This document shows, piece after piece, positions 35,402 to 44,089 of a stretch of DNA of 64,000 nt; the first letter of the stretch is position 1; each line of letters opens with the position of its first letter. Origin of the DNA: Paenarthrobacter sp. PH39-S1 (GTDB lineage: Bacteria > Actinomycetota > Actinomycetes > Actinomycetales > Micrococcaceae). The stretch lies in the NCBI RefSeq assembly GCF_030063245.1, contig NZ_JASISR010000020.1, positions 25,724-89,723 on the forward strand, read 5' to 3'. Position numbers and translations under genes: made by a program. The notes under the pieces were generated by a model. That model ran no database searches. It was not told the origin of the DNA and saw only the letters and a list, made by a program, of their open reading frames with translations.

Positions 35402-35679
35402 CGCCAATTCAGCCAGGGTCCGCATGACCCGCACGTCTCTCATGACAAGCGCTGCACCGTCGGCCGGTGCCGCCGGTAAACGTTTGCGAAACAGGAACCA
35501 GCAGCCGGGACACGGTGTTCGCGGGGGAGCCGCTCATGGGACTGGGGCAGCATTTTCCGCGCGTTCTTGGCCGTGTGGATGCGGCGGCCAAGTGGCATCG
35601 GTTTGATGGTCGGGGAATGGTGCCCAGCAGGGTGAAGGCGTCGGTGAGGAAGAACCCAAGACTGTCCTGCTGAAACACT

Positions 35680-36403
35680 TCGAAGAGATCAAAAGGGCGA
35701 ACTTAATTGGGCAGCCTGCCGCGTCCAGCTCGAACCCCGTCACAACCGTGAAGACGCCATCGTTAACGTGCTCCATAGCCGCCTCATCGAAGTGCAAGCT
35801 CAGGTATCCCGCATCGAAAACCTTCGGCAGCGAACAGAAATGGTCGTCAATAGCGTTCGCTCGTTGGCAACGATGACCAGCGAGAACCTACAGCGAGCGG
35901 ATGTTCCGCGGGAAGAAGTTGGTCGTCTGACACGGGAAGAAACCCGAGAGGCTTTCCTCCGGCCACTCGATGGAACCGGCAGAACGGCCCGTTCGGATCT
36001 TGTAAACGCCGTAATGGACGACGTTGAGGGCTATCCATACATTGTGCAACTGTGGGGACATTGTGCAACTGTGGGGGCCGAACCCTGGGAAGAGGCGGAA
36101 GACATCACAACAGACTCCATGACTGCCAGCCTTCTAGTAGGACTCCGTGAGACTATCTTCAGGCGATTGGATCATGACTTCTACTCTCCAACGATCGATT
36201 CCCTAACCCCTGCCGAACAACACCTACTGCAACTCACAGGGGATTGCGAGTATCCGCCGTTGCGAACCGCCGATATCCATCGGGTGACATCCCGCAAGCA
36301 GGGAAATGTCAATGTGCTCATGCGGCGGCTTGCAGACCAAGGTGTTGTTTACAGGCTTCAAAAGGGCACCTACGAATACACCGCACCGAAGCTCCACGAA
36401 TAG
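35680..36403 (+). pseudogene. Degraded AAA-type ATP-binding protein gene
   Basis: The intact 3' part (from about 35768) encodes a C-terminal module with LTREETREAFLRPLDGTGR, MDDVEGYPYIVQLWG, and the winged-helix end RTADIHRVTSRKQGNVNVLM plus LADQGVVYRLQKGTYEYTAP. This matches the C-terminus of a common actinobacterial ATP-binding (ORC/MoxR-like) protein. The Walker A/B part is missing. Upstream, only a scrap (LLKHFEEIKRAN near 35670-35705) in another frame resembles the N-terminal half. Internal deletions and frameshifts are inferred. The stretch 35402-35680 has no other gene. Confidence 0.6.
36039..36076. repeat. 19-bp perfect tandem duplication inside the ATPase remnant
   Basis: ACATTGTGCAACTGTGGGG is repeated twice in direct succession. 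Nineteen is not a multiple of three, so the duplication changes frame within the YPYIVQLWG region. The downstream C-terminal frame remains readable only with the duplication present, suggesting a compensating indel elsewhere. Confidence 0.85.
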
Positions 36404-36586
36404 TTGATATGACGTAAATCGCGCGCCACCTGGAAGTGATTCTGACATCCTGCCAGCCGCAAACCGATGCCGTCCGCTAGTCTCACGAACACTGGTTGAT
36501 GACACTCCCGCCGACTACCGCCAGCACCGGCCGTTGTAGGGGCAGATGTGACGACTCGCCGTTTAGTATCCGGCGGACAGGACCGG

Positions 36587-36883
36587 TCAGCCGCCGGCCA
36601 CGGACTGGATGATCATCAGCTCCTGCCCGGGCTGCACCTCGGTGTCCGTCCCGCGGAGCCGGCGGACGTCGTCGTGCCCCAGATAAATGTTAACGTAGCG
36701 GCGCAGCGCGCCCGTCTCATCGCGCACCCGCCGGTCGAAGACAGGAAACTGAGCACCGATCGTGTCCAGCAGCGCCGCCACGGACACCGCCCCCTCCACG
36801 GCGAGCAGGAGTTCTTCCCTCCCGCCGGTGAACGGGCGCAGCAGACTGGGGACACGCACCAGAACGTCCGCAGGCTCGGTCAT
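36587..36883 (-). CDS. MoaD/ThiS-family ubiquitin-like protein
   Basis: 98 aa with a beta-grasp layout (VLVRVPSLLRPFTGGREELL, VAALLDTIGAQFPVFDRRV, RYVNIYLGHDDVRRL) and a C-terminal ...VAGG, the diglycine that is activated as thiocarboxylate in sulfur carriers. It lies 12 nt after the BNR-repeat gene on the same strand. No molybdopterin or thiamine genes are nearby, so its partner and pathway are not evident. Could donate sulfur to, or be conjugated onto, an unknown target. Confidence 0.85.
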   Translation of the reverse strand: MTEPADVLVRVPSLLRPFTGGREELLLAVEGAVSVAALLDTIGAQFPVFDRRVRDETGALRRYVNIYLGHDDVRRLRGTDTEVQPGQELMIIQSVAGG

Positions 36884-36895
36884 GGCATTCCTGGG

Positions 36896-37993
36896 TTAAC
36901 CGGCGACGACGGCGGCACGGACACAGAGCACATCGGGCAGGTGAGAGGCGACTTCCGTAAACGTGGTGCCCTCATCCGCGCTGGCGTACACGGACCCGCC
37001 GCGTGTCCCGAAGTACACCCCTACAGGCTCTGCCGTATCCGTCGCGGCCGCATCTCGGAGGACTACGTTGTACTCGGACTGCGGCAGGCCCGCATCCGCG
37101 CGGATCCAGCTGGCTCCGGCGTCGTCCGTGCGGTGCACCGCAAGCTTTCCGTCCGGCGGAATCCGCTCGCCGTCGGCCTTGATCGGGATCACCCAAGCGG
37201 TGCCGGAACGCCTCGGGTGCGACAGCATCACAAAACCGAAGTCCGCCGGCAGCCCGTCCGCAATGGAGGTCCAGCTGTCCGCATTGTCATCGGAGCGGTA
37301 CACCCCGTGGTGATTCTGTGCGTAGAGCCGCTCCGGCTGTACGGCGTCGCGGGCGATCTTGTGCACACATTGGCCGAACTCCGGCTGCGGATCCGGCATG
37401 AAATATGCCGAGATACCGTGGTTCCGGGCCTCCCATGATTCCCCGCCGTCGGTGCTCCGATAGACGCCTCCGGTGCTCATGGCGACATGGACCGTCTGCA
37501 GGTCCGCCGGGCTGGGCAGCACCGTATGCGCGGCCGCACCGCCGAAGCCCGCGCCCCACTGGGGCCGGTGCGGGTGGTCCCACAACCCGCGGTTGAGCTC
37601 AAAGTGCTCGCCGCCGTCGGTGGATTTCCAGACGGAGATCGGTTCGCAGCCCGCCCACACCACGCCCGGGCGGTCGGCGGAATCGGGCTGCAGCTGCCAG
37701 ATGCGTTCCAACGCGGCCCCGGTGTCCGGCGGAAAGGCGATCGCAGCCTGCTCCGGCTCGGTCCAGTTGGCGCCGAAATCATCCGAATGCACCACATTGG
37801 TTCCCCAGTGTTCGGAGCGTGCGGCCACTAGAATGCGCGTCCGGCCCCCCCGGGTGTCGATGCCGATGCCGGGAATCTCGTTCATCAGGAAATGCGGGCC
37901 GGTGAAATCCCAGGTCTTGCGGTCCTTGCTGGTGCCCACCCAGAGACCCTTTTTGGTGCCGATCGCCAAAACCACGCTCGCGTTGGTTGCCAT
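36896..37993 (-). CDS. BNR/sialidase-like beta-propeller protein
   Basis: 365 aa. Repeated Asp-box/BNR motifs are visible: SDDFGANWTEPE, STDGGEHFELN, STDGGESWEARN, SDDNADSWTSIA, TDDAGASWIRAD and SADEGTTFTEVA, consistent with a six- to seven-bladed propeller. There is no signal peptide, so it is cytoplasmic, unlike secreted sialidases. ATG 37993 follows a G-run. The tight pairing with a MoaD-like gene downstream is its best functional clue. The catalytic residues of true sialidases were not identified. Confidence 0.85.
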   Translation of the reverse strand: MATNASVVLAIGTKKGLWVGTSKDRKTWDFTGPHFLMNEIPGIGIDTRGGRTRILVAARSEHWGTNVVHSDDFGANWTEPEQAAIAFPPDTGAALERIWQLQPDSADRPGVVWAGCEPISVWKSTDGGEHFELNRGLWDHPHRPQWGAGFGGAAAHTVLPSPADLQTVHVAMSTGGVYRSTDGGESWEARNHGISAYFMPDPQPEFGQCVHKIARDAVQPERLYAQNHHGVYRSDDNADSWTSIADGLPADFGFVMLSHPRRSGTAWVIPIKADGERIPPDGKLAVHRTDDAGASWIRADAGLPQSEYNVVLRDAAATDTAEPVGVYFGTRGGSVYASADEGTTFTEVASHLPDVLCVRAAVVAG

Positions 37994-38109
37994 GCCCCCC
38001 ATTCGACCACCGGGGAGGGCCCGACGCAACAGTTTTTTCGGTCCGGGTCAAAATCGGCTCAGGATCTGGCCCCGGGGCAAAAATTGCCGCGCGGCGGCAC
38101 GTGCAGTTT

Positions 38110-39138
38110 TCAGGGGCAGATGTCCACATTCGACTGGCGGGAGTTCAGGGTTTCGGACCGGGTTTCGGGCAGCGTCTCCAGGTAGTTGGCGTGCTCCAGT
38201 TCCGGATGGCGGGGGCCGCGTAGTTCATCCAGCCTCACCAGCACCACCCCGGCCACGATCAGCGCCCCACCGAGCAGCTGGATGGACCGCGGCAGCTCAC
38301 CAAGCAGCAGCCAGGCCCAGATGACCGCGAACAGCACCTCGAACAACGCCACAAAGGAAGCCACCTTGGACCCGAGCCCCCGTACCGCCACTATCCCGGC
38401 TATGTACGCGAAAACGGTCGTCACGAGCACCAGTCCCAAAATGGGAACCAGCCAGCTGACCTGCCGGCCGGCGAAGATTGCGTCCCCGGTGGAGAAGGTC
38501 AGCGGCATCGCGCCAAGCCCACCGAGAGCAAAAATCAGTCCGGCGCCCACCGCCATACCGCCGCCGGCCATGAGCACCGGCGGCACGTTGTCGTCCGACC
38601 GCGCGGACATGATGAAGAACGCTGCTGAGCAGACGGCCGCGGCCAGCCCCCACAGAACGCCCTGCAAATCCAGCTTCTGTGCCCCTGCAAGGTCGAGCAC
38701 CAGTACCAGGCCCCCCATCGCGCACACAGCGCCGAGGACCGTCAGCACCCGAGGTGACGTGCGTGTGCGCAGCCAAACCCAGCCAACCAGCAACACGGGG
38801 GAAAGGTATTCCAGCAGCAGCGCAACGCCCACCGAAAGGTGCTGAACGGCGTTGAAGTAGAAGAGCTGACAGAGGGCAATCGGCACAATCCCATACAACG
38901 CCACCCGGCCCAAGGACCGCCGCACGGTGTGCCATCGCCGGACCAGGGTGACAAGCACGGGGGCCAGAAGGACGACGGCACCGCCGCCAATGCGTACCGC
39001 CACCGCCGCGCCGGGAGACCAGCCGCTTTCAAAGAGGGACTTGGCAAACGAGCCGGAAAGCGCAAAGGCCGCCGCCGAAATTAGGGCCACCAGCAATGCG
39101 GAGGATGCCGGGCTGCGGGTCTTGCGTATCGTCGTCAT
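38110..39138 (-). CDS. EamA/DMT-superfamily transporter (RhtA-like)
   Basis: 342 aa with ten transmembrane helices in two EamA repeats. Features: SAAAFALSGSFAKSLFESGW at the start, YFNAVQHLSVGVALLLEYLS and the second-repeat ALFEVLFAVIWAWLLLGELP. This is the pattern of threonine/homoserine (RhtA-type) or drug/metabolite exporters. A hydrophilic tail of about 40 residues follows. It is divergent from the CGNR regulator gene, which may control it. Confidence 0.9.
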   Translation of the reverse strand: MTTIRKTRSPASSALLVALISAAAFALSGSFAKSLFESGWSPGAAVAVRIGGGAVVLLAPVLVTLVRRWHTVRRSLGRVALYGIVPIALCQLFYFNAVQHLSVGVALLLEYLSPVLLVGWVWLRTRTSPRVLTVLGAVCAMGGLVLVLDLAGAQKLDLQGVLWGLAAAVCSAAFFIMSARSDDNVPPVLMAGGGMAVGAGLIFALGGLGAMPLTFSTGDAIFAGRQVSWLVPILGLVLVTTVFAYIAGIVAVRGLGSKVASFVALFEVLFAVIWAWLLLGELPRSIQLLGGALIVAGVVLVRLDELRGPRHPELEHANYLETLPETRSETLNSRQSNVDICP

Positions 39139-39243
39139 CAGGTCATACTCCGGTGTCGGTCCTGAGCGTCCTCACCAAGGGGACGTCATGAGTAAAGCGC
39201 GGTATGGTAGTGACTCTACGACTATGTTATGTCAGGAGTCAAA

Positions 39244-39798
39244 GTGGTATTCAGCAATGACACCGAGATTGCGCTTGGATCGGCGGCAGCGCTTATCAAC
39301 ACCGGGGAACGCGATGCCGACGCCCTGGCGACTGTCCATGATCTGGAGGTGTTCGTCGAGCAGGAACAGTTTTCCGGCCCGCGCACGCGCAGCCTTGCCG
39401 AGCTTCGGTCGGTCCGGCAATTAAGGTGTCAGTTGCGGGAGATCTGGACGGCAGAGGAGGAGGACGCCGTGCGGCTGACCAACCTGATCCTCGCCAATGC
39501 CCGGGCGTTACCGCAGTTGGTCAAACACGACCAGTGGGACTGGCACCTGCACGCAACCGCGCCGGAGGCCCCGCTGGCATTGCGGATGGGTACGGAAGCG
39601 GCAATGGCCCTGGTGGATGTCATCAGGGGCAAAGAACTGGGCCGGCTGCGCATCTGCGCGGCCGGCGACTGCAACGCAGTGGTGCTCGACCTTTCCAAAA
39701 ACCGCTCACGGCGCTTCTGCGACACCGGCAATTGCGCCAACCGCACCCACGTGGCGGCATACCGCCGCCGACGCAAATCGGATCAAATGCCGGCCTGA
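39244..39798 (+). CDS. ABATE/CGNR zinc-finger regulator
   Basis: 184 aa. The N-terminal ABATE domain (LINTGERDADALATVHDLEV) and a C-terminal CGNR zinc ribbon: RLRICAAGDCNAVVLDLSKN then RRFCDTGNCANRTHVAAYR, with four cysteines (C-x4-C ... C-x4-C). The GTG at 39244 has AGGAG 5 nt upstream; an ATG at 39229 is the alternative. Such proteins are putative stress-responsive transcription factors. Here it is divergent from an EamA exporter. Confidence 0.88.
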   Translation: MVFSNDTEIALGSAAALINTGERDADALATVHDLEVFVEQEQFSGPRTRSLAELRSVRQLRCQLREIWTAEEEDAVRLTNLILANARALPQLVKHDQWDWHLHATAPEAPLALRMGTEAAMALVDVIRGKELGRLRICAAGDCNAVVLDLSKNRSRRFCDTGNCANRTHVAAYRRRRKSDQMPA

Positions 39799-39913
39799 AC
39801 CGGAGCCGCACCGGACAAAGGCGAATCTGGCGCATCAGACGCGGCACCGGCCAGTTGGCGGAAGGTGGCTCCGCAACTGTCCGGCGCCGGCCCGCCGTCG
39901 GATCAGGTCCGCA

Positions 39914-40813
39914 TTATTTGTTGGTCCCCGCGGAAACGGATCCTTGCAGTTGGCGCTGGAAGATCACATACACCACCAGCACGGGGACCACGGTAATCAC
40001 GACTGCGGCAAACAGTGCGCCGAAATTGACCGCGTATCCCGCCTGGGACGCAAACGCGGCCATGCCTTGGGACAGGACGTAGTGCCCCACATTGGTGTTG
40101 AGCGCGACCGGAATGAGGAACTGGTTCCAGAGTCCGAGGAAATTGAAAATCAGCACCGACGCCAGCCCCGGCTTCGCCATCGGCAGCATGACCTGGAAAA
40201 AGGTCCGCCATTCCCCTGCCCCGTCAATGGCCGCCGCCTCGCCGATCTCGTGGGGGAGCGTCTTAAAGAAGGAAAAGAGGAAGAACACGGTGAACGGCAG
40301 CGCAAACGCCACGTAGACAATGATCAGGCCCGGGAGGGTATTGAGCAGGCCAATGTTTTTAAGGATGAAGAACAGCGGAACGATGGCCAGAAAGATCGGG
40401 AATGTCAGGCCGGCGAGCATCAGGTAGTAAATGGCGCGGCTGCCCGGGAATTTAAAGCGCGCCAGCACGTAGGCGCACATTGCGCCCAGCACCATCACAA
40501 TGATCAGGGCGAAGCCCACCACGATGATGGTGTTCACAAAGTAGCTGCCGATCCCCGCCGTGGTCCAGGCCGAGACATAGTTGTCAAAATTCCACTGCCC
40601 GGGCAGGGAGAACGGGGAGGCAAAAATCTCCCGCGTCGTCTTGAAGGACGTCATCAGGGTCCACAACAGCGGCAGAATGACGATCAGGGACCAGATGATG
40701 AGCATGGTGTGCGAGACGGCTGCGACGGCCTTGTCGCCGGACGTTTCCTTGGACTTCCCCAGGAGTTCCATGGGTACCGCACGCCGTCGTGAGGTCTGTT
40801 TGAGCGACATCAT
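39914..40813 (-). CDS. Carbohydrate ABC transporter permease 2 (NgcG-like)
   Basis: 299 aa, six transmembrane helices, EAA loop EAAAIDGAGEWRTFFQVMLP. FNFLGLWNQFLIPVAL in the C-terminal part is typical of the second permease of sugar importers. It overlaps the first permease by 4 nt (ATGA). It belongs to the operon RpiR - SIS - binding protein - two permeases, which also lacks an ATPase. Confidence 0.92.
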   Translation of the reverse strand: MMSLKQTSRRRAVPMELLGKSKETSGDKAVAAVSHTMLIIWSLIVILPLLWTLMTSFKTTREIFASPFSLPGQWNFDNYVSAWTTAGIGSYFVNTIIVVGFALIIVMVLGAMCAYVLARFKFPGSRAIYYLMLAGLTFPIFLAIVPLFFILKNIGLLNTLPGLIIVYVAFALPFTVFFLFSFFKTLPHEIGEAAAIDGAGEWRTFFQVMLPMAKPGLASVLIFNFLGLWNQFLIPVALNTNVGHYVLSQGMAAFASQAGYAVNFGALFAAVVITVVPVLVVYVIFQRQLQGSVSAGTNK

Positions 40814-41802
40814 CGTGCGTCATCCTTTCCGCCGGTCAGCCTGTTGACCAGAAACACCAGCCCGGAGAACGCCAAGGTTACGGCCGCCAGGACCACTCCC
40901 ATGGCACTGGCGTAGCCGAACTGGTTCTTGGTGAAGGCGGTGGAGAACAGCTGCTGGGACATGACCAGCGTGGAGTTGTTGGGGCCACCGCCGGAATTCA
41001 TGACCTGCATGTAAACGAAGGCGTCAAGGGCCAGGATTCCCATGTAGACGTAGGCCGTCTGGATGTTGTCCCGGATCAGCGGAACGGTGATGCTGACCAT
41101 GGTGCGGACCCTGCCGGCGCCATCGATCCTGGCCGCCTCAAACAACTCCGCGGGGATGCCCTTGATGGCCGCGACGAACAGGACCATGTAGAAGCCGATG
41201 AAACCCCACACGATGACAAACATCGTGGCGACCATGGCGGTGCGTTCATCCCCGAGCCACGGGAAGGACTTGAACTGGTCTAAGCCGAGTGAGGTCAGGA
41301 TTCCGTTCACCAGACCGTTGCTCGGATCATAGATCTGCGTCCACATGATGCCGATGATGATGGCAGGAATGACGTAAGGGAAAAACGAGACCACGCGGTA
41401 GAAACTGGAGTTCTTCAGGCCCTTGATCTGTCCGCGGCTGCTGCCCCCAACGGTGACCAGGGTGGCAAGAATCAGGCTGAGGATGATGGTCACCAGGGGC
41501 AACACAATCACCAGAATGATGTTGTTGCCAAGTGCCTTCATAAATGTGGCGTTGTGAAAGAGCTTCACGTAATTGTCCAGGCCGATGAAGTTCATATTCG
41601 CGGTGAACCCGGACCAGTCGGTCATGGAGTAATACGCGGCCTGGACGAACGGCGAGATCACGAAAATAACGTATACAGCCAGCGGCAGGCCGAGAAAAAC
41701 AACCATGAAACTGACCTTGTCGAAGGTCAGTTTCTTCCGGCGGGACCTGATAGCGGCGGGCTTGCCGCTATCAGGACGCACCTGGGAACTTAGATCAATC
41801 AC
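40810..41802 (-). CDS. Carbohydrate ABC transporter permease 1 (NgcF-like)
   Basis: 330 aa. A hydrophilic start (SRRKKLTFDKVSF) is followed by six transmembrane helices and the EAA loop EAARIDGAGRVRTMVSITVP. VMNSGGGPNNSTLVMSQQLF is the periplasmic loop characteristic of MalF-type subunits. It starts 1 nt after the binding-protein stop, so translation is coupled. Confidence 0.92.
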   Translation of the reverse strand: MIDLSSQVRPDSGKPAAIRSRRKKLTFDKVSFMVVFLGLPLAVYVIFVISPFVQAAYYSMTDWSGFTANMNFIGLDNYVKLFHNATFMKALGNNIILVIVLPLVTIILSLILATLVTVGGSSRGQIKGLKNSSFYRVVSFFPYVIPAIIIGIMWTQIYDPSNGLVNGILTSLGLDQFKSFPWLGDERTAMVATMFVIVWGFIGFYMVLFVAAIKGIPAELFEAARIDGAGRVRTMVSITVPLIRDNIQTAYVYMGILALDAFVYMQVMNSGGGPNNSTLVMSQQLFSTAFTKNQFGYASAMGVVLAAVTLAFSGLVFLVNRLTGGKDDAR

Positions 41803-41803
41803 T

Positions 41804-43219
41804 TCACTTCACTTCAATCTTCGTTACTGAACTGTCGTTGCGCACGTCATCGGTGATCTTCTGCAGGCCGGAAGTAAGCGTCGCCGCGTCCGATTTGCCG
41901 TCCAGGAAGGTGTTCCACAGCACCAGCTGGTCCTTGTTCATTCCGTACAGGTCAACGAAACCCCAGGTGAAGATGTTCGACCCCGCGGCGTCGAGCAGCT
42001 TGGTCTGGGAGACCAGGGCCGTGGAGCCGAACCCGTCGGCCGGGACCGTGCCCTTGACGATGCTCGGGGCCAGCTTCGTCTTGGCGAAGTTGGTGGCCGC
42101 ATCCTTGGACAACATGGTGCGCAGCAGTTCCTTGCCGCCGGCAACATTCTTGCCCTTGGACGGAACGATGAAAGGCTCGCCCGCGGCACTGTGCATGGCC
42201 TCGTACGGCATCTTGGAGGATGAGGTGACCGTGAATTCCGGCGCCCCCGTCATCTTGAAGCCGGGCTTGGTCTGGTCCTTCATTTCGTTTTCAATCCACG
42301 AACCCGACGGGTACAGCAGAGCAGACTCGTCGTTGCTCCACTGTGCCTGTGCCGCCGTGAACTTCGTGCCGGAACCACCCGGCTTGAAGTAGCCGGCCTT
42401 GACCGCCTTTTCCATCGCGGCGAACACGCTTTGGATGGCCGGCTGGGACCAGCACTTATCCTTGAGGTTGTCCACGGCCAGGCGGACCTCGTCGCCGCCT
42501 TCCTTGATGGCGGAACCCAGGGCCAGGGTCTGGTAGTAGGTGGCCGCTTCCTTACCCCAGACAAAGAGGTACTTGTCCTTGGCCTTGGCCTTGGCGCCGA
42601 GGTCAAGCGCCTCGTCCCAGGTCTTCGGGACCGTCCAGCCGTTGTCCTGGAACAACGAGGCCGAGTACCACAGGGCGTATATTGTCAGCGCGTAGTTCAA
42701 CGCAGCCAGCTTGCCGCCGAAGGTTCCCGGCGCCTCTACCCCCGCATACAGGGTGTCCTTGATGACCGTGCCCTCGAGGTTCTTAACTTCGAGGACGGAA
42801 TTCAGGTCCTCCAGCTGGTCCAGGATCGCACTGAACCCCATGGCGCCTTCACCCGAATTGTCAATCAGGTCCGGCGGGTTACCTCCGACGAAACGCGACT
42901 GCAGTTCCTGCGCGATGGCCGTCGAGGGCGCTATTTTGGCGGTGCTGCCCGGATGGTTCTTCTCCAGCAGCTTGCCCGCGAATTCGACATAGTCGATGCC
43001 GTAGCCGCCCTTGAAGATGACCGCATCAATGGTGGAGTTATCCGCCATGCCGAAGGGGTTCGTGTCGGATACCGGGCCCGCGGCCGTGGAGGCGGCGGGC
43101 GCGCCGCCTCCACCGCCCGCGCACGATCCCAGCGAACCGGCGACGGGCACCAGGACCGCCGCAGCCAGGACGCCCCGGAGGAAACCACGGCGTTGCAGAG
43201 TTTTGTTCTGGATGTTCAT
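41804..43219 (-). CDS. Sugar ABC transporter substrate-binding protein (N-acetylglucosamine NgcE-like)
   Basis: 471 aa. The N-terminus has a twin-arginine-like RRGFLRG and a lipobox LGSC, so export may use Tat with lipid anchoring. The mature part resembles the NgcE branch of family 1 binding proteins: NPFGMADNSTIDAVIFKGGY, NPPDLIDNSGEGAMGF and LLYPSGSWIENEMKDQTKPG. ATG 43219 is chosen over 43237, as GGAAGG lies 10 nt before it. With the SIS protein and the divergent kinase, N-acetylglucosamine or chitobiose is the likely ligand. Confidence 0.85.
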   Translation of the reverse strand: MNIQNKTLQRRGFLRGVLAAAVLVPVAGSLGSCAGGGGGAPAASTAAGPVSDTNPFGMADNSTIDAVIFKGGYGIDYVEFAGKLLEKNHPGSTAKIAPSTAIAQELQSRFVGGNPPDLIDNSGEGAMGFSAILDQLEDLNSVLEVKNLEGTVIKDTLYAGVEAPGTFGGKLAALNYALTIYALWYSASLFQDNGWTVPKTWDEALDLGAKAKAKDKYLFVWGKEAATYYQTLALGSAIKEGGDEVRLAVDNLKDKCWSQPAIQSVFAAMEKAVKAGYFKPGGSGTKFTAAQAQWSNDESALLYPSGSWIENEMKDQTKPGFKMTGAPEFTVTSSSKMPYEAMHSAAGEPFIVPSKGKNVAGGKELLRTMLSKDAATNFAKTKLAPSIVKGTVPADGFGSTALVSQTKLLDAAGSNIFTWGFVDLYGMNKDQLVLWNTFLDGKSDAATLTSGLQKITDDVRNDSSVTKIEVK

Positions 43220-43333
43220 TGTTTTAGAGCCTTCCATTATTGGTGCGAAACGGGTTCGATCTAATGTTTTTGGTTCGTCCGGCGCCGCATCCCTGTCTGA
43301 CAGGATGCTGAACGGCTCCGGTAATTCCGCAGG

Positions 43334-44089
43334 TCATGCCTCGCGCCTGATTTTGCCCTGATAGAGGTTTTCGAGGCCCTTGTTGTGTTCGTCGCCACCC
43401 GGAATATTCGCCGAAATATACAGGGGCGGTGTCTTCCCCGCGGCCGCGAGCCGACGGGCCGTTCCGATCGTCAGCAGCTGTGCAATGAACGCTGCCGTGA
43501 TCGATGAGACGGCGCCGACACCCCCTATACCTGGAAGTTCGAGTGTGGTGTCGCCGTAAGGAGCCTCGTTATCGATGACAACGTCGGCGATCTCACTGAG
43601 CCGCATACCACTGGGGTGCTTGGTCTCGACGGCATTGGTATGCCGTAGGCTGGTGACGGCGATGACCTTGTGTCCGCGGTCTTTCGCCAGCAGCGCCAAG
43701 CCCACGACCGATCCGTTGACCCCGGAGTTCGAGGCGATAATAAAGACGTCCGCCGCGCCGATGGGAGATATATCGAAGAGTTCGTCGACGACGGCGGGGT
43801 CCCTTTCCAGCGAGGAGCCGCCAAGAGTGCCAGCTTCGCGGCCGCCCCTGAGGACGACGTCGCGCAGGGCGATCTTATTGGTCGGGATCAGTCCTCCGGC
43901 GCGGCCGGCGAACTCCATCGAGAAGGCCTCGGAGTGACCGGTGCCAAACGTTTGCACTACGCCGCCGGCTTCCAGGGCGTTGACTATCAGATCCACCGCC
44001 CCGTCCAGACCGCCGGACCGGGCCTCCGCAGCCAGCTGGTCCAGTCTGCCCGTGACCTCAAGCAGATACCGGTCCACCACGTCAGACAT
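43334..44089 (-). CDS. SIS-domain sugar isomerase-like protein
   Basis: 251 aa single SIS domain (UPF0309/sugar isomerase type). Characteristic: VVQTFGTGHSEAFSMEFAGR, VFIIASNSGVNGSVVGLALL (phosphosugar-binding serines) and VIDNEAPYGDTTLELPG. A strong GAGGAGG precedes ATG 44089, which overlaps the RpiR stop by 8 nt. Position between an RpiR regulator and an amino-sugar transporter suggests isomerase or etherase action on an imported phosphorylated amino sugar. It lacks the size of GlmS-type double-SIS deaminases, so the reaction is uncertain. Confidence 0.85.
   Translation of the reverse strand: MSDVVDRYLLEVTGRLDQLAAEARSGGLDGAVDLIVNALEAGGVVQTFGTGHSEAFSMEFAGRAGGLIPTNKIALRDVVLRGGREAGTLGGSSLERDPAVVDELFDISPIGAADVFIIASNSGVNGSVVGLALLAKDRGHKVIAVTSLRHTNAVETKHPSGMRLSEIADVVIDNEAPYGDTTLELPGIGGVGAVSSITAAFIAQLLTIGTARRLAAAGKTPPLYISANIPGGDEHNKGLENLYQGKIRREA

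Noticed and set aside
39497..40792. 431-codon plus-strand ORF
   Set aside because: Mostly antisense to the well-supported permease; composition is repetitive and charged.
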